Shown here piece after piece: positions 21,440 through 32,328 of a stretch of 64,000 bases of DNA (position 1 is its first letter; each line of letters begins with the position of its first letter). Made by a program: the position numbers and the translations under genes. The notes under the pieces are model-generated. The model was given only the letters and a program-made list of their open reading frames with translations. It made no database searches and had not been told where the DNA came from. The DNA is from Oryza sativa Japonica Group. Its lineage: Eukaryota; Streptophyta; Magnoliopsida; Poales; Poaceae. The stretch is from the NCBI RefSeq assembly GCF_034140825.1, contig NC_089038.1, forward strand, positions 19,581,501 through 19,645,500. The letters run 5' to 3'.

Positions 21440-24400
21440 TTTTCTTTGCTTGGCATTCTCGTCAGGAACTTGAACACGCGGGACCTCGATCTTTCGTCAT
21501 CATCATGTTTATCGGTCTTTCGTCCGGATTGATCATCATGTTTGGGCTTTGGCCATAAGGCTATTCACAGTGCGTATAGATGGTAATTCAGCTCCGATCG
21601 TCCACGTTGAAAATTCGGACACGGGCGAGGGGCGCATTGGGAGGGGCGTGGCCCCATGCGATGCCTCCATACCTGTGCAACGGCAGCATAGGGAGAAGAA
21701 GGAAAGATGGTGACTGTGGTGGCCTAGGACGCAACAGCGACAGATCGACTGTGCCAATATCTGTCGCGTCGTCCCCTGCGTTGCGCCGTTGAGCTCCCCC
21801 CACGCCATCCGCCAGTCGTCATCGGAGGAGAGGTGGAGCCTCGCCGGCGCCACTCGGGCCGCCGGTCAGAGGAGGAGCCCGCCACCTCTCTAGCCGCGCA
21901 TCCGCCGCTTCTCTTAGCTTCGTCGCCAGGGAGGCGCTCAGCGTCGTCACTCACTTTCTCTCCGCCAGGCAAAATCGCTGAGAGAGGAGAGAGATGGGGA
22001 GGAAAAGTGAAGAAGAGATAGTGGCGGGACCCTCCACAAACGATCTGCATTGTGGAGCATGTGGCAAATACAGTTCTTAGTCTATACGGTATATGAGATT
22101 CGGTATAAATTTATGGTGCATTGCTATTGTCCTAACACGACGATAAAGGGGATACCCTATAATGCAAGTGCAGCAACTCATCACAAACCAACCGTGCGCT
22201 GTAGCTGTACCGTGTGCTGCTGCTCCGGCGGCGGCGGCGGCTGCCCTCAGCCCTCCTGTGAGCCAATCAAGCAACTGGCCACGCAAATCAAATCAAACAT
22301 GTTCAAGCGTGCGGTGGCAAGCCAAAAACCATGCTGCGATTATTGCGAATTTGCGATCGATCGACACATCGGTTCCATCCCCAATCGTATCTCTGCCTCT
22401 CTGGTCAAGCAAGCGACCACAAGCACACGCGATATATACTATTAATAATCAATTCTCCCGAATCGAGAAAGCGACAGGTTCGACTTACCGTCGATTACTG
22501 AGCTTACCGCGGAGGTACGGTAATTTAAATACCGCGGTAATCTTCTTAAATTCAAATAAATTTAAAAAATAATTTAAATTTTGATAAATTTTACACGGTT
22601 TTGTACGGTTTTTCACGGGTACCGCGCGGTAACCGTGCTCACCGCCGGGGCGCGGTAACCTCGGTCCCGGTGGTTTGAGAAACCCTCAAAGCGATCCATG
22701 CTCATCAGCTCATCCGACGATCAGTTCGATTGATACGACCGACCGTGTCGTCGCCTCATCAGTTCACGGAGATTTTTTTCCCCCAAGTTTTTATTGGGGG
22801 GACGAGCGAGCGTGATCGAGATAGATACCGATCGATCGATCCACGTGGTGAAGCTTAGCCACGGTTTGTGGCGGCGGCGGCATCGTCAACCGGCACGTGA
22901 GGCATGACTTGCCTGGTCCTGGTCGCGCGTAATATTTGTACTTATCAAATAATCATCTCCATTTTTAGAAATGCGCATGTTAGTTTCTAAACATGAGCAA
23001 AGTTTTCATGTGGAATTCTTGTTGAGTACCCCACTAATGATATGTTTGGTTATTGATGTTGAGAAACTAATCCCTCACGCACGTAAAACGGAATGATTTA
23101 TTAGCGCATAATTAATTAAATATTATACTCTTTTTAAAAATAGACAAATATATATTTCTTAAAGCAACTCTCATATATAGGCATTTTGATGCCATTTTCA
23201 AACATACTATTTTTTTTATAAAGTTAAAAAAAGCCTATATTTAGTTTGTTGTCAAATTTAGTCAATATATAAGAAATCCTGCCAAAATTTTGGCAATATT
23301 GCCATCTTACTAAAATTTACTAAAATTTTGATATTGCCAGAACTTAGTAAAGTTTATTTTAGCTACAATCTGAATATGCCTTATATTTTTTTTTCAAAAA
23401 CACACCGTTTAATAGTTTAGGAAATGTGCGTAGAAAAAATAAGAAAAATAAGTTAGAAAAATAGGATAAAGAATACAGCCTAAGTCCAGTTATATGTTTT
23501 TTTAACAATTTTGCTTTTTGCAGCAGTAGTAGTGCTAGTTTTGAATTCTGAACAATAAATTGATCCATGTCCTTTTTCACTTGTTTAGTCTGTAGTTAGT
23601 TAAAAGTACTCGTTACGACAACTTACTGCTAGTTCTTTTCTCCAACAAGACAAGAGTTAGATGAAGATTAAGATTTCCGTTGTACGCTTTTTAAACTGTT
23701 AAACGGTGCGTTTTGTGCAAAAACTTTCTATATGAAAGTTGCTCTAAAATATCATATTAATATATTTTTTAAATTTGTAATAATTAAAACTCAATCAATT
23801 ATACGTTAATACCACCTCGTTTTGCGTAAAAAACTTAATCTTCAACTTCATCTTTATTTTCACGAGAAAAGAACACTTCAGAAAGTAGTCCAATTAAGGA
23901 CACAAACGGCTAATCAGCTCCATCTAACAACGAAAATAATCAACCCTTGTGTGCGGTGCTCCCCTTGGTCCAACAGGCTATGCCCATCGATAAATAAATC
24001 TCTCATCTCACTCTGACCTCTTCATGCGTAATCCTACCTAGTGTGAAACTCTGTGGTTTCAACACTCGAAAAGTCCAACCGAGGGAAGATATTTCCATCT
24101 GCAAAGGATATCTTATAATATGCATGGCTGCAGTACACGTCACATTCAAGTATATATCGGACACTTATTAGAAAAGTATCTCTATGCATCGTCAGGAAAA
24201 TCATTTCGGACGATTATTATGAAATTGATCATGGTCGATAAGCCATGCTTGCACACGTACATATATGTATAACAGTTCTTTGCACAACTTTTCTAACTTC
24301 ACTTCTCTGCATGTATGCATGTTTATTAAACTGTTAAATAATGCTTTTTCCAAAAGATTCTATTGAAAAATTACTTTTAAAAAATCATATTAATCTATTT

Positions 24401-24632
24401 TTTAAGTTTTTAGATAATACTTAATTACCCCTGTGCTAATTAGTTGTTCTGTTTTACGTGTCGGTTCCGACCTTAGCTAAATAAAACAGCCTAAAGAATG
24501 TTCGCATGATTTTTGGTGTCTTCTACATGCGAAATTCACTTATGCCTATCAAGTTCATTCATGCTCTAGCCATCTTCTTCGGGCAATACCGGCGACGGCG
24601 GCAAGGCAGGACAGGACATCGGTGCCACGTAC
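21440..24632. other. Gene-free region after the tRNA gene
   Basis: From 21536 to 22050 there is a GC-rich block with overlapping open frames on both strands and no domain. From 22480 to 22690 there are several CCGCGGTA / TACCGCGCGGTAACC palindromic words, listed separately. From about 22980 onward AT-rich sequence contains diverged copies of a common rice interspersed repeat: AAACTGTTAAACGGTGCG at about 23693 followed by ATATCATATTAATATATTTT, and a second version around 24330-24440. No host gene is supported. Confidence 0.45.
22490..22680. repeat. Cluster of CGCGGTA palindromic words
   Basis: TTACCGCGGAGGTACGGTAA, ATACCGCGGTAAT, GGGTACCGCGCGGTAACCG and GGGGCGCGGTAACC occur within 190 bp around an AT-rich centre (AATTTAAAAAATAATTTAAATT). 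The arrangement suggests sub-terminal repeats of a transposable element, but I could not define its ends. Confidence 0.4.
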
Positions 24633-24757
24633 TACTTTCGTCTTAAAATAACTTAACTTAGAATTAGATGTGACATATCCAAGTCTTTATCTAAATTTAT
24701 TGTCTTTAGATGGATCACATCCCATTCTAGATTAAGTTATTTTGAGACGGCAGGAGC
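24633..24757. mobile_element. Stowaway-like MITE
   Basis: TACTTTCGTCTTAAAATAACTTAA on the left pairs with TTAAGTTATTTTGAGACGGCAGGAG on the right. The middle GATGTGACATATCC / GGATCACATCCC also pairs. TA-type insertion and terminal pattern fit Stowaway, though the outer ends are diverged. Confidence 0.75.
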
Positions 24758-25581
24758 ATGCAGCAGGACAGGCAACGGAAAATGGGGAATTAGGGGAAGA
24801 TCTGATACGTTGATTTTTTTAGATCAATGGTCAGTAAACGAACATTCCAAGGTGGAAAGAACATTCAAATAGTTAATTCGGTGTGTGAAACGTCCAGTGA
24901 TTCTCGATCGCAGTCAGCCATGCACGGGAAGTAAAGTATCATGATCTAAAGCTGCCTTGGCAAGTAAGCAAGAGAGAATTCACACGTCAGATTAACCGAT
25001 CAAACTTCACTACTAACCACAGATGCACAAGCTACTACTCCTAGCGACCCAAGCAATCGCCACACAAAGCTACACACAGTTCAATTTTTTATGATTAATT
25101 AACTATCACTCGTGCAAAGATTAATTAATTGATTAATTACCTACACATTGCTAAAAAAACAAGGTTAACTTTAATCAACGAATCAGTACCAAATTAATTA
25201 CCACGAGCAAGCAAGCAACTCACTGTCAATCCAACTTAGAGATGGATGCGCACGAATATGAATCCACCAGTGAACCATCAACAAAAATAATCCTTTTTTT
25301 TTAAAAAAAAATTCCTCTTCTCATCTCAGCTCCCATTCCGTGCTTATCCCCAACGGCCGTGTGACCGTCGCTCTCAGGTCCCAAACCCATGCATATGCAT
25401 ACTGTGGCAACAACAACATCGACAATGGTGTTGCTTTAGGGACTCATGAGTGGAGACATGTGATTCTCGGGTGCCCATGGATGGATACGGATACGGATAC
25501 GGATCAATGCGTGTAGATTCTATCTGCTCGGTTCCTTTCAACTTATTTCGTAGGATTATTTTGCGGATTACTTAATTTGAG
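24758..25581. other. Intergenic region, nothing recognised
   Basis: AT-rich with several TTAATTAA words and a short (GGATAC)n run near 25483. No supported gene or element. Confidence 0.5.
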
Positions 25582-25810
25582 CTCCCTCCGTTTTTATATT
25601 ATAAGTCGTTTCGACTCTTTTTTTATTGAATTTATTTAGTTTTGAGTAAATTTATAAAAAAATAGTAATAGTTTCAACATAAAATAAAATAAAAAATATC
25701 AAAATATATTCAATGCTATATTTAATAAAACTAATTTTATATAAATTTATCAAACTTTTAAGAAGTTTGAAAAAAAAATCAAAACGACTTATAATGTGAA
25801 ATAGAGGGAG
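25582..25810. mobile_element. Stowaway MITE
   Basis: CTCCCTCCGTTTTTATATTATAAGTCG at the left end and CGACTTATAATGTGAAATAGAGGGAG at the right end are inverted repeats; TA follows on the right. The interior is A/T-rich, non-coding. Confidence 0.9.
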
Positions 25811-26117
25811 TACTTCTCAAAATATGTTTTTTTTTTAAAAAAATTGAATGTATAGTTTAAACCACTTGTTTTAAGGCGTTGTTCGTCTAGTTTATTTCTT
25901 AAAATATTTATCTATCCTATATAATACATAAAAATAATAAATTGTTTTTAGATAATAGAATTTATATCCCGGCCTTGACTCAACAGAGTTACAACCAATT
26001 ATTACAAAGTATCACTCATACAAAGAGTGTAGTTCAAATGTAATCAAACATACATGAAAATAATAATATAATGAATAATCTAATTCAAATGCGCAAGTGT
26101 TGCTATCAGGGCAATCC

Positions 26118-26475
26118 CAACCCTCCACCTAGGAGTCTATGGTATTAACTACATTGCCATGTAAGATTTTTAGCTTATGTGGCACTATATTAATTAAGAG
26201 AGAGAGTGAAGAGAGGAAGAAACTGGGTCTCATACAAGACACAGCTTCAACAGAGAACCTATGCACTAGATACTATTAAGTTTTGCATTGGGAGAGAATA
26301 GCGTCTTCATAATAGATAAAGAATAAATATGATTGGTAGAGAAGAGAGATGATGTATTTATTAATGGCCCACTTTAAGAAACCATGGGTCGTAGAGTGTA
26401 GTTTCTATTGTGATCTCTTATTGACATGGTATCATAGATACTATTTATGAACACTATGGCTTGGGAATGCCCTCG
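26118..26475. mobile_element. Tourist / PIF-Harbinger-like MITE
   Basis: Ends AGGGCAATCCCAACCC and GGCTTGGGAATGCCCT form an inverted repeat. The interior carries TCTATGGTATTAACTACATTGCC on the left and CATGGTATCATAGATACTATTTATG on the right, again as an inverted relation. No coding capacity. Confidence 0.75.
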
Positions 26476-28105
26476 TAGCCGACAAGCTAGCTAGCTCCTA
26501 AGAATGGTATGCGGTGGAATCCTCTTGTGGTTGTGGCGGTGTCGGATAACGGAAGCATGGCGACGAGGGAGACACGTTCGTCACCGGCCCACGGCACACA
26601 TACTTTCACCTCTGCTTTGATCTTCCTTTGATGTGCCACTCTGGCAGCTAGCTACATATACCTAAGCAACGAACTCCTATTGTACAAGAAAAGCGTCTGC
26701 TTTTTCACTCCCCTTTTAATCTCTTATTGTATGCCCACATAATTTAAATCCAGTTCTTCAGAGACTCAAAAGAAAATATGTTTTGTCAGGAAACTTTCTA
26801 CTACTATATTATTTATACAAGTTGTTTCAACATATCTGTTTAGATTATTTTTTAGATGATATTTAGTTTGTTCATATAGTGAAGTAGATAATATGTGGTA
26901 GTAATCTGCTTGATAACTAAAAATCAAACTAAACTTCAACATGCATAAAATCCTTCCACAAAATCGCTGTGGACAGGGATAGTTTGTAGCGACTATAAAC
27001 GAAGTATACAATATATACGTAGTGGGGTTCTTCTCATGTCCATTTCTTCGTCCAGTTGAGAGACTTGGAAGTCGACCGCTAAGATTTTCTTGTGGAGCTT
27101 TGCCACATGGCCTTATCCAAAAGTGTACTGGATGGTGCTTTCATTAGCTCCACGCAAGCAACGCGTGGCTTACATATGCATACGTGGACGAGTTGCCATG
27201 GCTTCTATAAGTCGACACTACAGTGCTTAGAGGCTTTATTTGGTTTAGTGTCGTACCAAAATACTGACAGTGTCAAAACCAAATCAAATTTTGGCATTAC
27301 TAATATTTTGATAAGGTATAGCATATGTGTTTGGATTAATGCCAAGTAAAAACCAAAATTTATATTATAATGAAGAAAGTTTTAGAATTGTGTTAAATTG
27401 ATCACGAGCATTATCATTTCGCTTGAAACTAAATTATCACATTTACTATTCAAACTACCTACAAATAATTAAGGGTTTATTTTGACATGGATCCAAAACA
27501 GCCCTAGAATCCATCTTGTGTGCATGTCACATTAATGGTCCCAGAGAGTATAGTATATCCATTGTTCCGAGGAATAATATTAAGTTTTGTGGCCAACAAG
27601 TAGTGACCTTTCTGACTTCCATGGGCTTCAAAGCTCTCCTCCAAGAATGCCATGTCGCAACTTCACAACCATGGAAGGGAATAATTAGTCGAGAGATGCC
27701 AGGAACAAGTTTGCTCAAACTGCACGAGTGGCTGTTTGCATGTGTTGCTGCAGGTGGATATATATGCCACACATTGCAATTTGCAAGGAAGACAATTAGC
27801 TGCCACAAAGAAGCATGCATTTCAACCACCAAAATAGCCTGGAGTTGACTTGAACATAGCAGAGCATAATTGTCCAGGGTTGAGAGAACACTTGATATCT
27901 ACCAATTCCAAGAGAACCTCTTTGAGGTCACTTGACATATAAAAACTGCACCAACATGGATCTTGGTAGCCAAACACGCAGAAGACCACTGTAGAAAATA
28001 CAAAAGGATGGTGACACTAATGTATGGTATTTACTAACGAGGTTCAACCGAAACCTATACTAGAGCACTGATTACGAGTGTTCTTTTCTGGTCCAGCATA
28101 ATTAT
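26476..28105. other. Intergenic region between a Tourist-like MITE and a CACTA element
   Basis: The open frame at 27516-27848 (+, 110 codons) has no domain I recognise and an opposing frame of similar length, so I do not call it. No promoter, tRNA or clear element end was found. Confidence 0.45.
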
Positions 28106-28734
28106 TGGCACTAGTACAGATCCTTCTATCTGTGACGAGCTCTAATATGCTTAGAAATAGCGGGCCGTCACAAGGAAGTCATCTCAATCGGGCCGAAAAG
28201 TGCCCAATTGAGATATGGTCGCATAGACATGTTAGATGGGTATAAAACTTAAGTCCGTCACGGATGACACCTATCAGTGACGGGCCACAACTTTAAGCCC
28301 GATTGAGATATGGTCGCACAAACATGTTAGATGGGTATAAAACTTAAGCCCGTCACGGATGACACCTATCAGTGACGGGCCACAACTTTAGGACCGTTTG
28401 AGATAACATTCCATATCTCATATCTTAAATGGGCCTAAAGTTGTGGCCCGTCACAAATGACCATCATCTGTGACGTGCACCAACTTGAGGCCCGTTTGAG
28501 ATAACAACTAGGCCCGTCACAGATGACTCATCAATGACGGGCTATATACTTAATCTCTATCGGGCATTAACTAAAGCCCGTCACCGATGACTATTTTTCC
28601 ATTTTTCATATGAAATGTTTATATTTGTAAGTTGACTATAGCAAAATAATTTTACGGGTAGTAAATGATTTCAAATGGAAAAAATGTCAACAACAAAGTT
28701 GTATAACTTATCAATATTTACAACTTTTAGTTTG

Positions 28735-29185
28735 GTCATTTTTCAATATAACATTTTTTTTGAACAGTTTGAATTTGAATTTAAAAATATGACAACTTCA
28801 AACAATATTTTTAAATACTAAATGATTTCAATTGAAAAAGTCATCAACAACAAAGTTGAATAACTCATCAAGATCTAAAACTTTTATTTTTGTTATTTCT
28901 TCATTTGACGAAATGTTAGTAATATTATTCACAAATTTTACATATATGTGTTATAGTTTATAAAACCAGATAAGAGATATGTCAATTTTGTGAATAATGT
29001 TACTATCACTTTGTCGTATGAAGAAATGACCAAAATAAAAGTTTTAGATCTTGATGAGTTATTCAACTTTGTTGTTGATGACTTTTTCAGTTGATATCAT
29101 TTAGTATTTGAAAATGTTGTTTGAAGTTGTTATATTTTCAAATTCAAATTCAAACGGTTCAAAAAATGTTATATAGAAAAATGAC
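28735..29185. repeat. Long inverted repeat (hairpin) in the CACTA element
   Basis: The left arm, about 28735-28945, contains TTGAACAGTTTGAATTTGAA, GTCATCAACAACAAAGTTGA and CTCATCAAGATCTAAAACTT. Its reverse complement appears in the right arm, about 28980-29185, as AAGTTTTAGATCTTGATGAG, TCAACTTTGTTGTTGATGAC and TTCAAATTCAAACGGTTCAA. The loop is about 35-60 nt. Each arm is roughly 200 nt, enough to form a long double-stranded RNA if transcribed. Confidence 0.9.
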
Positions 29186-29423
29186 CAAAATAAAAGTTAT
29201 AGATTTTGATGAGTTATACAACTTTGTTGTTGATGACTTTTCAGTTGAAGTCGTTCACTGATCTAAAATTCTATTTGAACTTTTCAAACTTTGAATTTCA
29301 AATTTCAAATTGTTTAAATAGAGTCAGATGGAGAAATGACCAAAATAAAAATTTTGCACCTCGATGAGTTCTACAACTTTGGTTTTGGTGACTTTTCCAT
29401 TTGAAATCATTTAATAACCCCAA

Positions 29424-29615
29424 TTTGACATCCTGGCCTAGGGCATAATAGGATTAATAGAATACTCATACCAACATGTTACAATTACTTTTCCAGAAGC
29501 CAATCTCTAAAGAACTTTGCACGTTAAGTGTGCTTGGTCTCGAGCAATTTCGGGATGGGTGACCGACCGGGAAGTTTGAACTTCCCGCGTGGGTGTACAC
29601 GAGTGAGGGCTAGCC
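29424..29615 (+). mobile_element. 5S-rRNA-like segment, probably a fragment of a Cassandra-type TRIM LTR (fossil)
   Basis: Words AGAACTTTGCACGTTAAG, GTGCTTGGTCTCGAG, GGGATGGGTGACCGACC and GGGAAGTTT follow the order of plant 5S rRNA (AGAACTCCGCAGTTAAGCGTGCTTGG ... GGATGGGTGACCTCCTGGGAAGT). The leading GACATCCTGGCCTAGGGC and TAATAGGATTAATAGAATAC resemble what I remember of the LTRs of Cassandra TRIM elements, which carry a 5S-derived pol III promoter. It is embedded in the CACTA element. Age and exact limits are not resolved. Confidence 0.55.
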
Positions 29616-30084
29616 AAAAAATAAAATTTATTTATTTTTGGAATATACTCATCTATGACGGGCATTAACTCTAGCATAAGTTAATGCCCGTCACAGATGA
29701 CTCATCTGTGACGGGCTATAGTTAATGCCCGTCACAGATAAGGGTCATCTGTGACGGGCGCTAGTTGTGGCCCGATTGAGATAGGTCATCTGTGAGCTAT
29801 AGTTAATGCCCGTCACAGATAAGGGTCATCTGTGACGGGCGCTAGTTGTGGCCCGATTGAGATAGGTCATCTGTGACGGGCTATAGTTTGACTGGTCGTC
29901 TGGGTCAAAGCTATCGGTGACGGGCTTTACTTAGGGCCCGATTGAGATAGAATCATCCGTGATGGCCGTTTGCCCGATTGAGATAGCTCTTCACATCAGT
30001 GACTTCTAGCCTGTGACGGACGCCATACCCGATTGAGATGGGGCTTACCGCCCGATTGAGATGAGGGTATCCGTTCTAGTGTGG

Positions 30085-31100
30085 GTATCAACAACCATAG
30101 ATATCGACTAACTACGTGGTTGACTGTTGTTCCTTCGCATACACTATAAATGTCATGCAATTATAATAGGTATGCCTTTTTATTTTAAAAAGAGATTAGG
30201 ACCGAGCCCGACTCTAATTATATCCTACAAACTATTACAACTCTAAATTCTGGTTTGTAAACGAGTTAACACACATATTTGACACAATTTCTAAAAAATC
30301 TATGATATAGTTCTATGAGGGAATTGTTGGAAATTGTTTGTGTAAAACATAAACCGTTAGCAATATGTATAAAGTGTGGGAGATGTGCCTACACCAAGTG
30401 TCTAGCAGTTATAAAATTTAAAATGGTTAGATCGAGATGATGAAAAATTATACATAGCAGTTCTGATCGAGAACCGTTAGAAATTAGAGACTGTTTATAG
30501 AGAAGGGAATGGTCAAATACTTATTGGCATTTAATAAATTAACCTACCTCACAAATGCAAACTAAGCAAAAAAAAAAAAACGGTGACATACAAGATAATT
30601 CAATGGATAATTCTGCTAATCAAGTAAAGCAAAATTAGCCAAGAATCAAGATCTCAGAGATAACAAGCATGCACGGACGTAGTAGTGGTGTTGGCGACCC
30701 TTGCAGCATCCCAAGCCACAGGTGACCACTCACTAACCTTCTGCTACAGTGACAGTATACTATGATCAGGATGATGTGGCAGCGCCTTTGTATGAATAAA
30801 ACCGGTTATCTTATCCACTCTCTTATCCCTTAACGGATAAAGTGATCAAAGATTCAAGAGTATCTAGCTAAGCTATAGCTCGAGAAGATGAGAAGAGACA
30901 TATTCCTCTTCTTCAGACAAAATTGCAAGAGGGCATAGTGGGATCATATTTAATATGGGTTTATGGTTTCAATTATGAGTGTACAAAGAGAGACGACTTT
31001 TTTTTAAGGGAACAAAGTGAGACGACTTTAATTATGTAAAAAATATAGAAATCAATATTATAGCTTCATGATAGACATCTCTCATATGGAAACATCAAGC
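30085..31100. other. Intergenic region, nothing recognised
   Basis: AT-rich; short open frames only. The sequence around 30240-30500 repeats AACCGTTAG words (GTAAACCGTTAGC, GAACCGTTAGAAATTAG) but I could not define an element. Confidence 0.4.
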
Positions 31101-31123
31101 GTACGTAGGTTGGTTTTTTTTCC

Positions 31124-32050
31124 TAGCACTACTACGACAACGATTTGATTTTTTCTGTGTAAGCACCGTTATAATTTACAAGTGCACGGTAACCGATCGC
31201 GCTTGTAAAAATTGACCTGCATTTTCACAGACTTCTTAAGAAGCCCGCATGTAAAAAAAATCATTTTTCGCACGTAAGCCTCTTAACAGACCCACATACG
31301 AAAATATCTCTTAAGTGGCCCGCATGCGAAAATACCCTCCTCTCTTCCTATTCTTTTTTTTCTCCCCTCCTCTCTCTCCCACTCCTCACAACCATCTCCT
31401 CCTCTCCCCCACACCACTCCTCTCCCCTCTCCTCCCTCCCGACGGCGGGCTCCGGAGGCGGCGGTGGTGGGGGAGAGCGATGGCGGTGACTAGCTCGAGC
31501 GAGGGTGAGGGTGAGGGCGACCACGCTGGCTAGCTCGAGCGAGAGCGACGGCGGCAGCTAGCTTAGGCGAGAGCGATGGCGGCGGCAGCGAGCGAGGGCG
31601 AGGGAAAGGGCAAACGATCCAGCACCCCCTCCCCCTCCCGTGTCGATCCCGCCGCCCCCACACGCGCGGATCCACCGGCTGCGACAGGAGGGGCGGATCC
31701 GACACTCCCTCCCCCTCCTGCGCGGATCCCACCGCCTCTCACGTGCGCAGATCCACTGGCGGCGGCGGACGGCTAGGATTAGGATTCTAAGCTAGAGTAG
31801 TGATTTTCGGAATTTGTTTTTGGCGAGTTCTCATTTTTGCGTGGGGACTACTTAAACGTCCGTATGCGAAAATCCGATTTTTCGCGTGCGGTTGTTCTAC
31901 CCATACGCAAAAATCCGATTTTCACGGATACCTGGGTGCATGTGGATCACCCACCCGTATGTGAAAATCGCATGTGGGTCACCCACCCGTATGTGAAAAT
32001 TGAATCGCACGGAAAAATAATTAGAAGGAAGTGCCGTGCCATTTAGTAAT
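31124..32050. mobile_element. CACTA-like element or relic with GC-rich centre
   Basis: CACTACTACGACAACG at 31124 opens a stretch full of GCATGTAAAAA, CGCATGCGAAAAT, CCGTATGCGAAAATCCG and CCCGTATGTGAAAAT words on both sides of a GC-rich centre (about 31440-31790). This is the layout of rice non-autonomous elements that hold a gene-like core between sub-terminal repeats. A clear right-hand terminus and target duplication were not found. The core contains open frames on both strands but no domain. Confidence 0.45.
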
Positions 32051-32319
32051 GAATTACACATGAAAACACCTCGAGTCCACTCCGCATGCACCATCAAATT
32101 GAGGCCTAAACCAATACTCGTATACCTTATGGAGTTAACTATCTAAACTCTTTTCCCTGCAAAAATAACAACTATCTAAACTCTTTGAAATTTATTAAGA
32201 TCAGCGAGCGCGAGATTTTCTTTAACAAAGTAACTGTGGAAAAGACGAGCAAGTAAAATACAAAAATAAGCATTGATCTCTAACCTATGCAACATAGGTG
32301 TTTCACTGTGGTGCGCGCG
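32051..32319. other. Short spacer between two elements
   Basis: AT-rich sequence; nothing recognised. Confidence 0.4.
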
Positions 32320-32328
32320 CTGAGAGAA

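Larger units (their letters stand above)
28109..30081. mobile_element. Non-autonomous CACTA element, 1.97 kb, with 3-bp target duplication
   Basis: It begins CACTAGTACAGAT and ends ATCCGTTCTAGTG, so the termini are inverted repeats, and TGG flanks it on both sides (28106-28108 and 30082-30084). Sub-terminal regions are packed with GCCCGTCACAGATGA and CCCGATTGAGATA words in both orientations, the usual binding-site arrays of CACTA transposases. No transposase is present. The centre is a long inverted repeat. A 5S-rRNA-like piece lies at about 29424-29615. Confidence 0.93.

Noticed and set aside
27516-27848. Plus-strand open frame of 110 codons considered as a gene
   Set aside because: No motif, no splice partners, and an antisense frame of equal length; amino-acid composition is not convincing.
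28109-30081. Reading the GCCCGTCACAGATGA arrays as regulatory sites of a host gene
   Set aside because: They are mirrored at both ends of an element with CACTA termini and a TGG target duplication, so they are its sub-terminal repeats.
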